Source of the DNA: an uncultured Acidobacteriota bacterium
Lineage (GTDB): Bacteria; Acidobacteriota; Terriglobia; Bryobacterales; Bryobacteraceae
Assembly (NCBI GenBank): GCA_937952345.1
Contig: CALFYN010000953.1
Coordinates: forward strand, 1-5,640
DNA length: 5,640 nucleotides
Reading direction: 5' to 3'
A program made the translations under genes and the position numbers. Of this stretch, positions 1 through 5,640 are shown one piece after another. Position 1 is the first letter of the stretch. Each line of letters starts with the position of its first letter. A model generated the notes under the pieces. It was given only the letters and a program-made list of their open reading frames with translations. It ran no database searches and was not told the DNA's origin.

Positions 1-804
1 CTAGCGGGCGAATTCCAGTTGAATCAGGACCAGGGATTGGATGGGTGCGGCAACGATGCGCACCTCGGAGAACGAATCGGCGGGGCGGGCGTGTTGCTTG
101 CTTGGGGTGTACTTGACGTGCAGGTGAGCGGATTCGCCTTCCTTCAATTCGGTCTTGTCGAGCGATAGCTTGACGTCGTGGGCAAGGAAGGGGGCCATCT
201 CGAGTTTGACGGCGCCGGAGAAGGTGTTGGTGATATCGATGGTGGTTTCGCCGGGCTTGTCGACGTCGAATCGTACTTTGCGCTGGGATGGACGGACGGC
301 ATTCTGCAACTGCTCGACGGTGGGTCCGGTGGGGATCTGGAAGCCGCCGGCGCCGGAGCCCTCACCCGGTTTCATCTGGCCAAAGGGGCTTTCGCGGGAG
401 GTCTGCTTGACCAGGTACCAGAGCCACTCTCCGCCTTCGATGCGCCAGGTACTGCCGAGGGGCATACGGACGGCCATCAGGCCCTTGGGCGGGATGAGGA
501 CTTCGGTATCGCACTCGATGATGACCGAGGCTTTGGTGAACTCATCCTGGTACTTGATGGCGGCGATTTTGAAGGAGCGGCAGCGGCGCTTTTCGGCTTC
601 GTAGAAGGCGTCTTTGCTGTCCTCGGCGACGAACTGGTCGGCGATGCGGAACTTGCCGTCGACGTGGGCCTGGTAGAACTTCAGGATGCGGCCGCGAAGG
701 GCTTCATCGACGGCGGGTGGTGCTTTGGAGAAGAGGTCGGCTGGGGCCTGTGCGAACCCGCATGCCACGATCAGCAGCGCCAACGCAGGGCCTCGGATTG
801 CCAT
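1..804 (-). CDS. Exported hypothetical protein, NTF2-like plus Ig-like domains (267 aa)
   Basis: No characterised family is recognised with certainty. The protein begins MAIRGPALALLIVACGFAQA, a short basic start followed by a hydrophobic core, so it is exported. Cleavage could follow AQA at residue 20. Alternatively IVAC at residues 12-15 fits a lipobox, which would make it a lipoprotein anchored at Cys15. Residues about 30-135 look NTF2-like: an N-terminal helix (EALRGRILKFYQAHVDGKF), then alternating strands ending in STWRIEGGEWLWYLVK. A Gly-rich linker (about 146-155) leads to a beta-rich half (about 175-267) that resembles an Ig-like or DUF1573/ASH-type sandwich. The stop codon is at 1-3. 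The frame stays open upstream to 1278, but that part lies inside the VWA gene in another frame. ATG 804 is chosen because the signal peptide starts there. It begins 22 bases after the VWA stop, so it is the last visible operon gene. Its GGAAG is only one base from the ATG, so translational coupling is likely. Domain calls are inferences from residue pattern. Confidence 0.85.
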   Translation of the reverse strand: MAIRGPALALLIVACGFAQAPADLFSKAPPAVDEALRGRILKFYQAHVDGKFRIADQFVAEDSKDAFYEAEKRRCRSFKIAAIKYQDEFTKASVIIECDTEVLIPPKGLMAVRMPLGSTWRIEGGEWLWYLVKQTSRESPFGQMKPGEGSGAGGFQIPTGPTVEQLQNAVRPSQRKVRFDVDKPGETTIDITNTFSGAVKLEMAPFLAHDVKLSLDKTELKEGESAHLHVKYTPSKQHARPADSFSEVRIVAAPIQSLVLIQLEFAR

Positions 805-826
805 ACTTCCGATTGTAACAGCGAAC

Positions 827-1819
827 TCAGAATCCGCTTTGCGGGCGGTAGCCGGGGCGATAGCGGAGGCGGTACTTCTTGCCGATGTCGGACACCATCT
901 CGACGTTGATTTTGCGGAAGCCCTCATTGGGATTGGGCTGGGGATAGTAGGTGATGGTGTAGCTGTTACCCAATGATTCGCGGATAGATTCGAAGGCCTC
1001 GACTTGCTTCTGCCAAGTTTTGGCGAAGTAGACCTGGCCGCCCGTACGGGTGGAGATGCGTTTGAAGACGCTGGTGGAAACGGGATCCTTGGAAGCGTCA
1101 TTGGTGGAGATGACGTAGATGGGGATTCCTTCGTCTTCGGCGACGGTGCGGACATCGTCGGGGGCGACCATGCTGGCGTTGTCGGGACCGTTGGAGAAGA
1201 CGATGACCACTTTGCGGCCGGGGACTTTGGCAGCGTCGCGGAGCGTGAGCAGCAGGGCGTTGTAGAGGGCGGCGTCATCGCCGGCGACGGCTTTGCGCAA
1301 TCCGAAGATGGCCTCGTTGTGATCCTTTAGAAGGGCGGAGGCGCGGGAGAGGTTGCGGCTGAAAGTGTAGACGGCGACGGAATCGGCGCGGTCGAGGCCG
1401 CGGATGAAATCGGCGATAGCGTCGGAGGCATACACGAAGCCGCGGTACATGTAGTTGCTGGTATCGAAGAGGACGAAGACGTTGGTGCCGACGAAGGCAT
1501 CGGCGTTGACACCTTTCTCGCGCTCTTCCGGATTGATGACCATGGGCTTGGCGGTGCCGTCTTCAGCAATCTGGCTGGGGGCACGGTTTCCTTCGGCGAA
1601 GGTGTTCATCTTCTGCTGGATGCCGTCTTCGGTAATGCGGAAATCGGAGTGTTTGAGCCCGTTGATATAGCGGCCTTTGTTGTCGGTGACCTGGAAGGTG
1701 AGAACGACCATGTCCACCTTGACACGGAAGGTTGGGCGCGTCGGGTCTTGAGCAAACAACCAAGCCGAACCGGCGAGAACACTCGCTACCGTCGTTACAA
1801 TTAATAACCTGCGCATCAT
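827..1819 (-). CDS. Secreted VWFA-related acidobacterial domain protein with degenerate MIDAS (330 aa)
   Basis: This is a von Willebrand factor A protein that matches my knowledge of the acidobacterial VWFA family (TIGR03436) along its length. An export signal covers residues 1-23 (MMRRLLIVTT start, cleavage probably after LFA before QDP). Residues 32-75 form the typical lead-in (FRVKVDMVVLTFQVTDNKG, then GLKHSDFRITEDG). The VWA fold spans about 112-290, beginning VFVLFDTSNYM and including the VAVYTF strand (148-153) and the VVIVFSNGPDNAS strand (204-216). It closes with YTITYYPQPNPNEGFRKINV and RLRYRPGYRP, also typical of the family. Canonical metal-site residues are altered: DxSxS reads D119-T-S-N-Y123, the usual Thr of the second loop appears as Ala in GDDAALY (180-186), and the third-loop Asp is N210. 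VWA domains normally mediate protein binding. The partner here is unknown, but flanking operon genes are candidates. A strong AGGAGG sits upstream of the first of two adjacent ATGs. No membrane anchor is visible after the signal. Confidence 0.93.
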   Translation of the reverse strand: MMRRLLIVTTVASVLAGSAWLFAQDPTRPTFRVKVDMVVLTFQVTDNKGRYINGLKHSDFRITEDGIQQKMNTFAEGNRAPSQIAEDGTAKPMVINPEEREKGVNADAFVGTNVFVLFDTSNYMYRGFVYASDAIADFIRGLDRADSVAVYTFSRNLSRASALLKDHNEAIFGLRKAVAGDDAALYNALLLTLRDAAKVPGRKVVIVFSNGPDNASMVAPDDVRTVAEDEGIPIYVISTNDASKDPVSTSVFKRISTRTGGQVYFAKTWQKQVEAFESIRESLGNSYTITYYPQPNPNEGFRKINVEMVSDIGKKYRLRYRPGYRPQSGF

Positions 1820-1829
1820 TTCGAATGAT

Positions 1830-1835
1830 CCTCCT
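1830..1835 (-). promoter_or_regulatory. Shine-Dalgarno AGGAGG of the VWA gene
   Basis: The minus strand reads AGGAGG, then ten bases, then ATGATG. Spacing to the first ATG (1819) is 10 bases and to the second (1816) is 13, so the first ATG is the better start. This is the strongest ribosome binding site in the window. It suggests the VWA gene is translated well in its own right within the 29-base gap after the upstream stop codon. Confidence 0.8.
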
Positions 1836-1848
1836 GACGCTAAACCTT

Positions 1849-4800
1849 TTACTCTAAAGTCTTTCCTTCGTTGCCGCCGCGTGCCTCACGGCGGGCGTCG
1901 GCGCCGACGGCGCGCAAACTGCGAAGCAGAGCGGGCCAATCCTCAAGGTGTGTGGCGAAGATACGCTCCACCGTTTTTTGCGTCCATTCCGGTATCAGGA
2001 CGTTGAGCTGGGAAGGAGAGAGCTGCAACTCGCTGGCAAGAGCCGCGTAGTAGAGCAGATTCGATTCCCAGCTTTCGGCCATGATACGGCTGGAGTAACC
2101 CATGAGGGTCGGGAAGGTACGGAGATTGAGTAATTCCGGATGATAGCTGTGAGCAAGAGTAGGTTTGGGGGTGCCGAACGCACGGGAAATGGCGCGGTAG
2201 TTGGCCTTATCGGGGTGTGCGGCGGCAATGCGTTGAATCTCCTGGCCGAGGACTCCGGCGTCCTGTTTGCCGGGACCGGCGAGATCGGCGGCGAGGAGGA
2301 ATAGTTCCGAAGGCGTGGTTTGCTCCAAGGCTCCGCGGACATTGCCGGCGGACAACAGGGATTCGATACGGCGGACGCGGTTGGGAACGGCGCGGCGTTC
2401 CAGAGAATCGAGAACGTCTTTGCGGCGGTTGACGTCGAGTGCGGATTGGGCAAGCAGCGACTCGCCGGCGCGCATATGCAAACCGACCCAGTGGAGCTGT
2501 GAAGGGGTCACCTGCCACCAGCGGGGAACTTTGGCCATGACAATCATCTGGGGAACAAGATCGCCCCAGATGAGGGCCTGCTCGCGGGAGGGGATGAGGA
2601 AGTTCTGCTCGGCTTCGGCGAGGGCGTAGGGGAGACTGGAGAGCGAGCCGACGAGGCGGCCACCGGCGCTGGAGGGCCAACCGGTGCCGAAGACTTCGGT
2701 GTTTTTCCAGGTTTGGGAGGCGCCCTGAAGGCCGAGGAAATCGTGACTGCGGACGAAGATGGGATTCGTCTGCAGAATCTGCGCACCCGGAGGAGCATAG
2801 TGAACGTAGTTCAGGCCGAGCAGGGCATCGCGGAGCATTGGGGCGAGGTGGCCGCGAATGTCCTTGAGCTTTTCGGGATCGGCGCCGGCCTTTTCAACCT
2901 GGGAACGGATGTTGAGCTTGCGCTGCTGGTCGATGTGTTTTTCGGTCCAGTAACCGAAGGCCATGGAGTTCTTTTCCACGGTGGTCATGGCGGCGCGGGG
3001 CACCTGGATTTCGGAGATGCGGGCGGCGAGGCGGTTGACCAAGGCCGGGTTCATCTTCTCGCCCTTGGCAATGGCGTCGAGGTGATCGGAGACATCGAAC
3101 AACAGCTTCAGGGAAGGCAGCCGCTGCAGTTCGTAGATGCGGATCATGTCCTGGACGAGCTGGCGATGGGAATCAGGGTCGGCTGGATTGGCAGTGCCGG
3201 CGAGCAGGTCGAGGAGGCGATCGTGAGGATTGACGTTGGCGGGGGCGCCGGTGGCCTTGAGGACGAGTTCAACGCCGGAGCGGCCGAGTTCGAACAGTTC
3301 GCGGCTGTTTTTGACTTTTGTACCGAAGCTGGTGAGCAGGGTGGAGAGCGTGGCGTCGGCTTCGCTTGCCGGGAGACTGCCCTGGCGGTGGAAGATCTGC
3401 CAGAGGCTGATGAGGGACTGGAGTGTTCCGGCAGTGTTGGCCTTGAGCGCCTGATCGCGGATCTGCAAGACGACCTGCGCGGTGTCGAGGTACTGCAGGA
3501 TGGTCTTGTCGGAGAGGATGGAAACCTCGGCGAAGATGGCGTATTGCGAACCGAAGGTGCGGAATTCGCGGGCGAGGCGATCGACGGTGGCGGTTTCGAG
3601 GGGCTTCTCCCGGCGGCGGTTGATGTCGGTGAGCGCCATATAGATCTTAAGCGGCTCATTTTCGACGGCTTTGCGGCAGAGGCCGAACAAGGCTTCGATG
3701 ACATCGTCGGGGTCTTTCCACCCGTTGGCGGCCTTCGTGAGCTTGCCGTCGTATTTGCCGTGGGGATGGTGGATGAAGAGGTTTTTCCACATTTCGACGC
3801 CTCCAGGCAGGTGGGGCTTGCCGTCGGGGTCGATGCGCATGCGTGTGGTGAGAAGCATCAGTTCGGTGTTGGCGCGGAAGACGGGACGCGCGGGTCCGGG
3901 GCTGGTGACGCGGCCGCGAAGCGCGGTGTAGAAGCGCTTCATGCGGTTGGGCTCAGTGAGGTAATCGAGGGAAGGGCCGGTGATGCGTGCGAGCGAATCG
4001 TAGTAGCTGGCGAGCCAGCCATCGTCGCGGGAGATGAGCTTTTCGATGAAGGCAGCGCCCTGATCGGGTGGGGCACCGGCGAGCTCGGCCCAGGCAGCGG
4101 CGGAACGCTGGCCGCCGGGGACGGGCATCTTGCCGCCGCGAAGCTGGAGCATGCCGCCGAAGAAATCGAGGACGTGGGAGAAGGCTTTGATGCGCTGGAC
4201 AGGGAGAGCCTTGCGGAGTTCCTCAGCCGATTCGGGATCGAGTTTGGAGAGGGCGAGGTAAAGGCGGCAGAGGGAAGGATCGCCGAGGAAGGTGTCGATG
4301 AATTCGCCGGTCTGCTTGTCTTTGGGGCCGGCCCAGTAATCCGGCGTGTAGAGGACGGGGACTTTGGTGGGCGAGTAATCGTAGGTGAAGGGGCGATTGG
4401 AGCGGAGAGCCTGTTCGAGTTCGGCGAGGGGGAAGCCGGAATCGATGGTGAGGAAGGCGCGGGAGGCGTTCACGGTTTCGAGCACGACCTCGCTGCCGCA
4501 GCCACCGCGCATGCGGTAGCCGAGGATGCGCAGGAGATCGCCGGTCTGGGTGGATTCGCAGGTTTCGATTTTGATGTTCTTCGACTCGCCGGCGAGTTTG
4601 GTAAGCTCACGCGCCTGCGAGAGGTAGCGGACGACGAGCTTCAAGTATTCGGTTTGATCGAGCGCTTCACTGGAACTGGCTGCCTGATAGCCGTTGGTGA
4701 CAACGTTGCGGGCGAGCGCGCCGAGGACGTCATCGGGGGCGAGATCAGGGGAGAGCGCGGCCATGCGGGCGAAGGACCGCAACGGACCGGGGATCTCGAC

Positions 4801-5214
4801 GATGGTGGTGGGGCGAGTAGCGACGGCAGTGGAAGCGTCGGGGATCGCGAGTCCGGCACCGCCGGCATCGCGATAGGCTTGGAGATGGCGCGCGGCAGAG
4901 GCACGATCTCCGGCGAGCAGGTCGAGTTCGACGAGCCTTCGGGCAGCGGCCATCTTGCGGTTGCGGTCGGATTCGACTGCGACGAGCTTTTCGTAGGCGG
5001 CGCGCGCACCGCTATCCCCGTGGCTATCGAGGAACGTGGCGTAGGCGCTTGCCGCCGACGCATCGTTCGGACTTTGCTTGAGAGCGTTTTCGAGCAGGGA
5101 CTTGGCTCCCGCCACATCACCCCTAGCCTCGAGTTGCTGCACTTGACCGGTCGAGCCCTGTTGGGCGAAACCCGACGCCAAACCCAGAAGGAAAAGAACG
5201 AGCACTTTTCTCAT
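1849..5214 (-). CDS. Large exported TPR-like helical-repeat protein of unknown function (1121 aa)
   Basis: No named family is recognised. The frame is open from 5268, but the start is placed at ATG 5214: there MRKVLVLFLLGLASGFAQ forms a clean signal peptide (cleavage probably after Ala17) and GAGGG lies seven bases upstream. Residues about 24-117 form three TPR-like helical hairpins, seen in QLEARGDVAGAKSLLENAL, in ASAYATFLDSHGDSGARAAY, and in RRLVELDLLAGDRASAARHL. A mixed region follows (about 138-310) with ILGYRMRGGCGSEVV, FLTIDSGFPLAELEQALR and VPVLYTPDYW, and Cys219 and Cys239 that could pair in the periplasm. Residues about 310-800 are mostly predicted helix with no motif I can name. A distinctive stretch at about 843-920 contains TGWPSSAGGRLVGSL, IWGDLVP, VPRWWQV and LHWVGLHMRAGESLL. 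No transmembrane segment is visible beyond the signal, so the protein is probably periplasmic or surface-exposed. It is first in the operon. A scaffold or binding role is only an inference from the repeat-type helices. Confidence 0.9.
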   Translation of the reverse strand: MRKVLVLFLLGLASGFAQQGSTGQVQQLEARGDVAGAKSLLENALKQSPNDASAASAYATFLDSHGDSGARAAYEKLVAVESDRNRKMAAARRLVELDLLAGDRASAARHLQAYRDAGGAGLAIPDASTAVATRPTTIVEIPGPLRSFARMAALSPDLAPDDVLGALARNVVTNGYQAASSSEALDQTEYLKLVVRYLSQARELTKLAGESKNIKIETCESTQTGDLLRILGYRMRGGCGSEVVLETVNASRAFLTIDSGFPLAELEQALRSNRPFTYDYSPTKVPVLYTPDYWAGPKDKQTGEFIDTFLGDPSLCRLYLALSKLDPESAEELRKALPVQRIKAFSHVLDFFGGMLQLRGGKMPVPGGQRSAAAWAELAGAPPDQGAAFIEKLISRDDGWLASYYDSLARITGPSLDYLTEPNRMKRFYTALRGRVTSPGPARPVFRANTELMLLTTRMRIDPDGKPHLPGGVEMWKNLFIHHPHGKYDGKLTKAANGWKDPDDVIEALFGLCRKAVENEPLKIYMALTDINRRREKPLETATVDRLAREFRTFGSQYAIFAEVSILSDKTILQYLDTAQVVLQIRDQALKANTAGTLQSLISLWQIFHRQGSLPASEADATLSTLLTSFGTKVKNSRELFELGRSGVELVLKATGAPANVNPHDRLLDLLAGTANPADPDSHRQLVQDMIRIYELQRLPSLKLLFDVSDHLDAIAKGEKMNPALVNRLAARISEIQVPRAAMTTVEKNSMAFGYWTEKHIDQQRKLNIRSQVEKAGADPEKLKDIRGHLAPMLRDALLGLNYVHYAPPGAQILQTNPIFVRSHDFLGLQGASQTWKNTEVFGTGWPSSAGGRLVGSLSSLPYALAEAEQNFLIPSREQALIWGDLVPQMIVMAKVPRWWQVTPSQLHWVGLHMRAGESLLAQSALDVNRRKDVLDSLERRAVPNRVRRIESLLSAGNVRGALEQTTPSELFLLAADLAGPGKQDAGVLGQEIQRIAAAHPDKANYRAISRAFGTPKPTLAHSYHPELLNLRTFPTLMGYSSRIMAESWESNLLYYAALASELQLSPSQLNVLIPEWTQKTVERIFATHLEDWPALLRSLRAVGADARREARGGNEGKTLE
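1896..1909. repeat. Perfect 14-bp G+C palindrome near the 3' end of the TPR-like gene
   Basis: CGTCGGCGCCGACG is fully self-complementary. Next to it, CCGCC (1874-1878) and GGCGG (1890-1894) form a second short stem with an 11-base loop. Both lie within the last codons of the large gene, in a stretch encoding Ala-Val-Gly-Ala-Asp-Ala. No T-run follows on the minus strand, so it does not look like an intrinsic terminator. It may be chance in Ala/Gly/Arg-rich coding sequence. Confidence 0.5.
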
Positions 5215-5221
5215 CAGGCGA

Positions 5222-5226
5222 CCCTC
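5222..5226 (-). promoter_or_regulatory. Shine-Dalgarno GAGGG that sets the start of the large gene
   Basis: The minus strand reads GAGGG, then seven bases, then ATG 5214. This spacing supports the start directly before the signal peptide rather than the in-frame ATGs at 5268 and 5247, which would put 18 or 11 mostly polar residues in front of it. Confidence 0.65.
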
Positions 5227-5240
5227 GTTATGAATTTCGC

Positions 5241-5265
5241 GGTGCATGCCAAAGCAACATGCGCC
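5241..5265. repeat. Imperfect inverted repeat in the operon leader
   Basis: GGTGCATG (5241-5248) faces CATGCGCC (5258-5265) across nine bases, matching at seven of eight positions. It lies between the proposed -10 patch and the ribosome binding site of the large gene, so it could be an operator or a leader hairpin. The stem is short and its function is a guess. Confidence 0.35.
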
Positions 5266-5272
5266 CATTGGT

Positions 5273-5278
5273 TTTATA
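5273..5278 (-). promoter_or_regulatory. Possible -10 element of the three-gene operon
   Basis: The minus strand reads TATAAA, five of six matches to TATAAT, about 58 bases before ATG 5214. No convincing -35 is seen; the nearest option is TTTCCC at a long 19-base spacing. It is the only A+T-rich hexamer well placed in the spacer. The call is weak and by eye. Confidence 0.35.
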
Positions 5279-5280
5279 CT
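5275..5280 (+). promoter_or_regulatory. Possible -10 element of the aroE-like gene
   Basis: TATACT matches TATAAT at five of six positions and lies 54 bases before ATG 5335. No good -35 hexamer is found 16-18 bases upstream. It overlaps the opposite-strand TATAAA, so polymerases starting in the two directions would compete if both are used. Confidence 0.35.
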
Positions 5281-5334
5281 CTACCACCTTTGCGGGCGGG
5301 AAATTGAAGGGGGCGGTGTGCCATCTTGAATAGG

Positions 5335-5640
5335 ATGCCCGCGAACTACAAATCGGAACTGGTGGGTGTGCTGGGGCAACCCGTTGCAGAGAACCCCACG
5401 GGTGTGATGCAGGAAGCGGCGTTTGCGGCTTGCGGTTTGAATTGGAGATACCTCACGGTGGAGGTGGGTCCGGCTGACTTGGGGGCGGCGATGCAGGGTG
5501 TGCGCGCATTCGGGATGCGTGGAATCAATCTCACAATTCCGCACAAGGTGGCGGTGATTCCATACCTGGATGAATTGTCGGAAGAGGCGCGCCTGATCGG
5601 CGCGGTGAATACGGTGGTTCGCCGCGGGGATCAGTTGATT
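5335..5640 (+). CDS. aroE: Shikimate dehydrogenase family protein, atypical, 5' part only (102 codons)
   Basis: Shikimate dehydrogenase reduces 3-dehydroshikimate to shikimate with NADPH in the cytoplasmic aromatic amino acid pathway. The visible part is the N-terminal substrate-binding domain: VGVLGQPVAENPTGVMQEAAF (11-31), then LNWRYLTVEV (36-45), GMRGINLTIPHKVAVIPYLDELS (60-82) and LIGAVNTVV (88-96). Lys71 in TIPHK aligns with the catalytic Lys of AroE (Lys65 in E. coli), and Asn65 and Asn92 fall at conserved sites. The usual SxS that holds the shikimate carboxylate (S14 and S16 in E. coli) reads N20-P-T22, so the first Ser is lost and the second is Thr. The catalytic Asp of the NTD motif and the NADP-binding domain lie beyond the window. 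ATG 5335 is preferred, although only a weak, distant purine stretch (5306-5313) precedes it. In-frame TTG 5326 is an alternative. It is divergent from the exported-protein operon and probably unrelated in function. A related quinate/shikimate enzyme is possible. Confidence 0.85.
   Translation, partial: MPANYKSELVGVLGQPVAENPTGVMQEAAFAACGLNWRYLTVEVGPADLGAAMQGVRAFGMRGINLTIPHKVAVIPYLDELSEEARLIGAVNTVVRRGDQLI

Noticed and set aside
155..976. Several plus-strand open frames of 96-243 codons opposite the 267-residue gene and the end of the VWA gene
   Set aside because: They are antisense shadows with Gly/Asp/Glu-rich composition and no domain features.
805..1278. N-terminal extension of 158 residues to the 267-residue protein
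   Set aside because: The extension overlaps the VWA gene in another frame and is Ser/Pro/Thr-rich noise. The signal peptide begins at ATG 804.
1820..1848. Possible terminator between the large gene and the VWA gene
   Set aside because: The 29-base gap has no stem followed by a T-run on the minus strand and contains the VWA ribosome binding site. It reads as an intra-operon spacer.
5215..5268. An 18-residue longer N-terminus for the large protein (ATG 5268 or 5247)
   Set aside because: It would place mostly polar residues before a clear signal peptide, and would start upstream of or inside the proposed leader. ATG 5214 has a well-spaced GAGGG.
2713..5307. An 864-codon open frame on the plus strand, antisense to the large exported protein
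   Set aside because: It lies entirely opposite a gene with a signal peptide, ribosome binding site and natural composition. The antisense product is dominated by Gly, Glu, Asp, Ala and Val with no domain pattern, as expected when a G+C-rich gene avoids codons whose complement is a stop.
5281..5546. Two minus-strand open frames of 87 and 66 codons
   Set aside because: They are antisense to the clearly recognisable AroE-family coding sequence and show no motif or ribosome binding site.

Overview
The window looks like a chromosomal segment from an acidobacterium, most plausibly of the Solibacter/Bryobacter type. The main evidence is a secreted von Willebrand factor A protein of the kind modelled as the 'VWFA-related Acidobacterial domain' (TIGR03436). 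It sits among G+C-rich genes for secreted proteins with no close characterised homologue that I recognise. The placement is from family knowledge and was not tested by a search.

Layout: positions 1-5214 hold three genes on the minus strand, read right to left. First comes a 1121-residue exported protein with N-terminal TPR-like helical repeats (5214-1849). Next is a 330-residue exported VWA protein (1819-827). Last is a 267-residue exported protein with an apparent NTF2-like front half and an Ig-like beta-sandwich back half (804-1). The gaps between them are 29 and 22 bases and contain no terminator, so they very probably form one operon. A 120-base spacer (5215-5334) separates this operon from a divergent plus-strand gene, the first 102 codons of a shikimate dehydrogenase (AroE) family protein that runs off the right edge. 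The spacer has a single A+T-rich patch carrying plausible -10 elements for both directions, plus an imperfect inverted repeat.

How the genes may work together: all three operon products carry export signals and have architectures associated with protein-protein contact (TPR-like helices, a VWA fold, an Ig-like sandwich). I infer a cell-envelope or periplasmic assembly of unknown function. The VWA protein has lost several canonical metal-binding (MIDAS) residues, so if it binds ligands it probably does so without the usual metal. The aroE-like gene is housekeeping metabolism and probably unrelated to the operon. Its substrate-binding serine motif is replaced by an Asn-Pro-Thr version, which marks an atypical AroE subfamily.

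I found no RNA genes, mobile elements, CRISPR arrays or convincing intrinsic terminators. The many other open frames, including an 864-codon antisense frame, are explained as shadows of the real genes in G+C-rich sequence.
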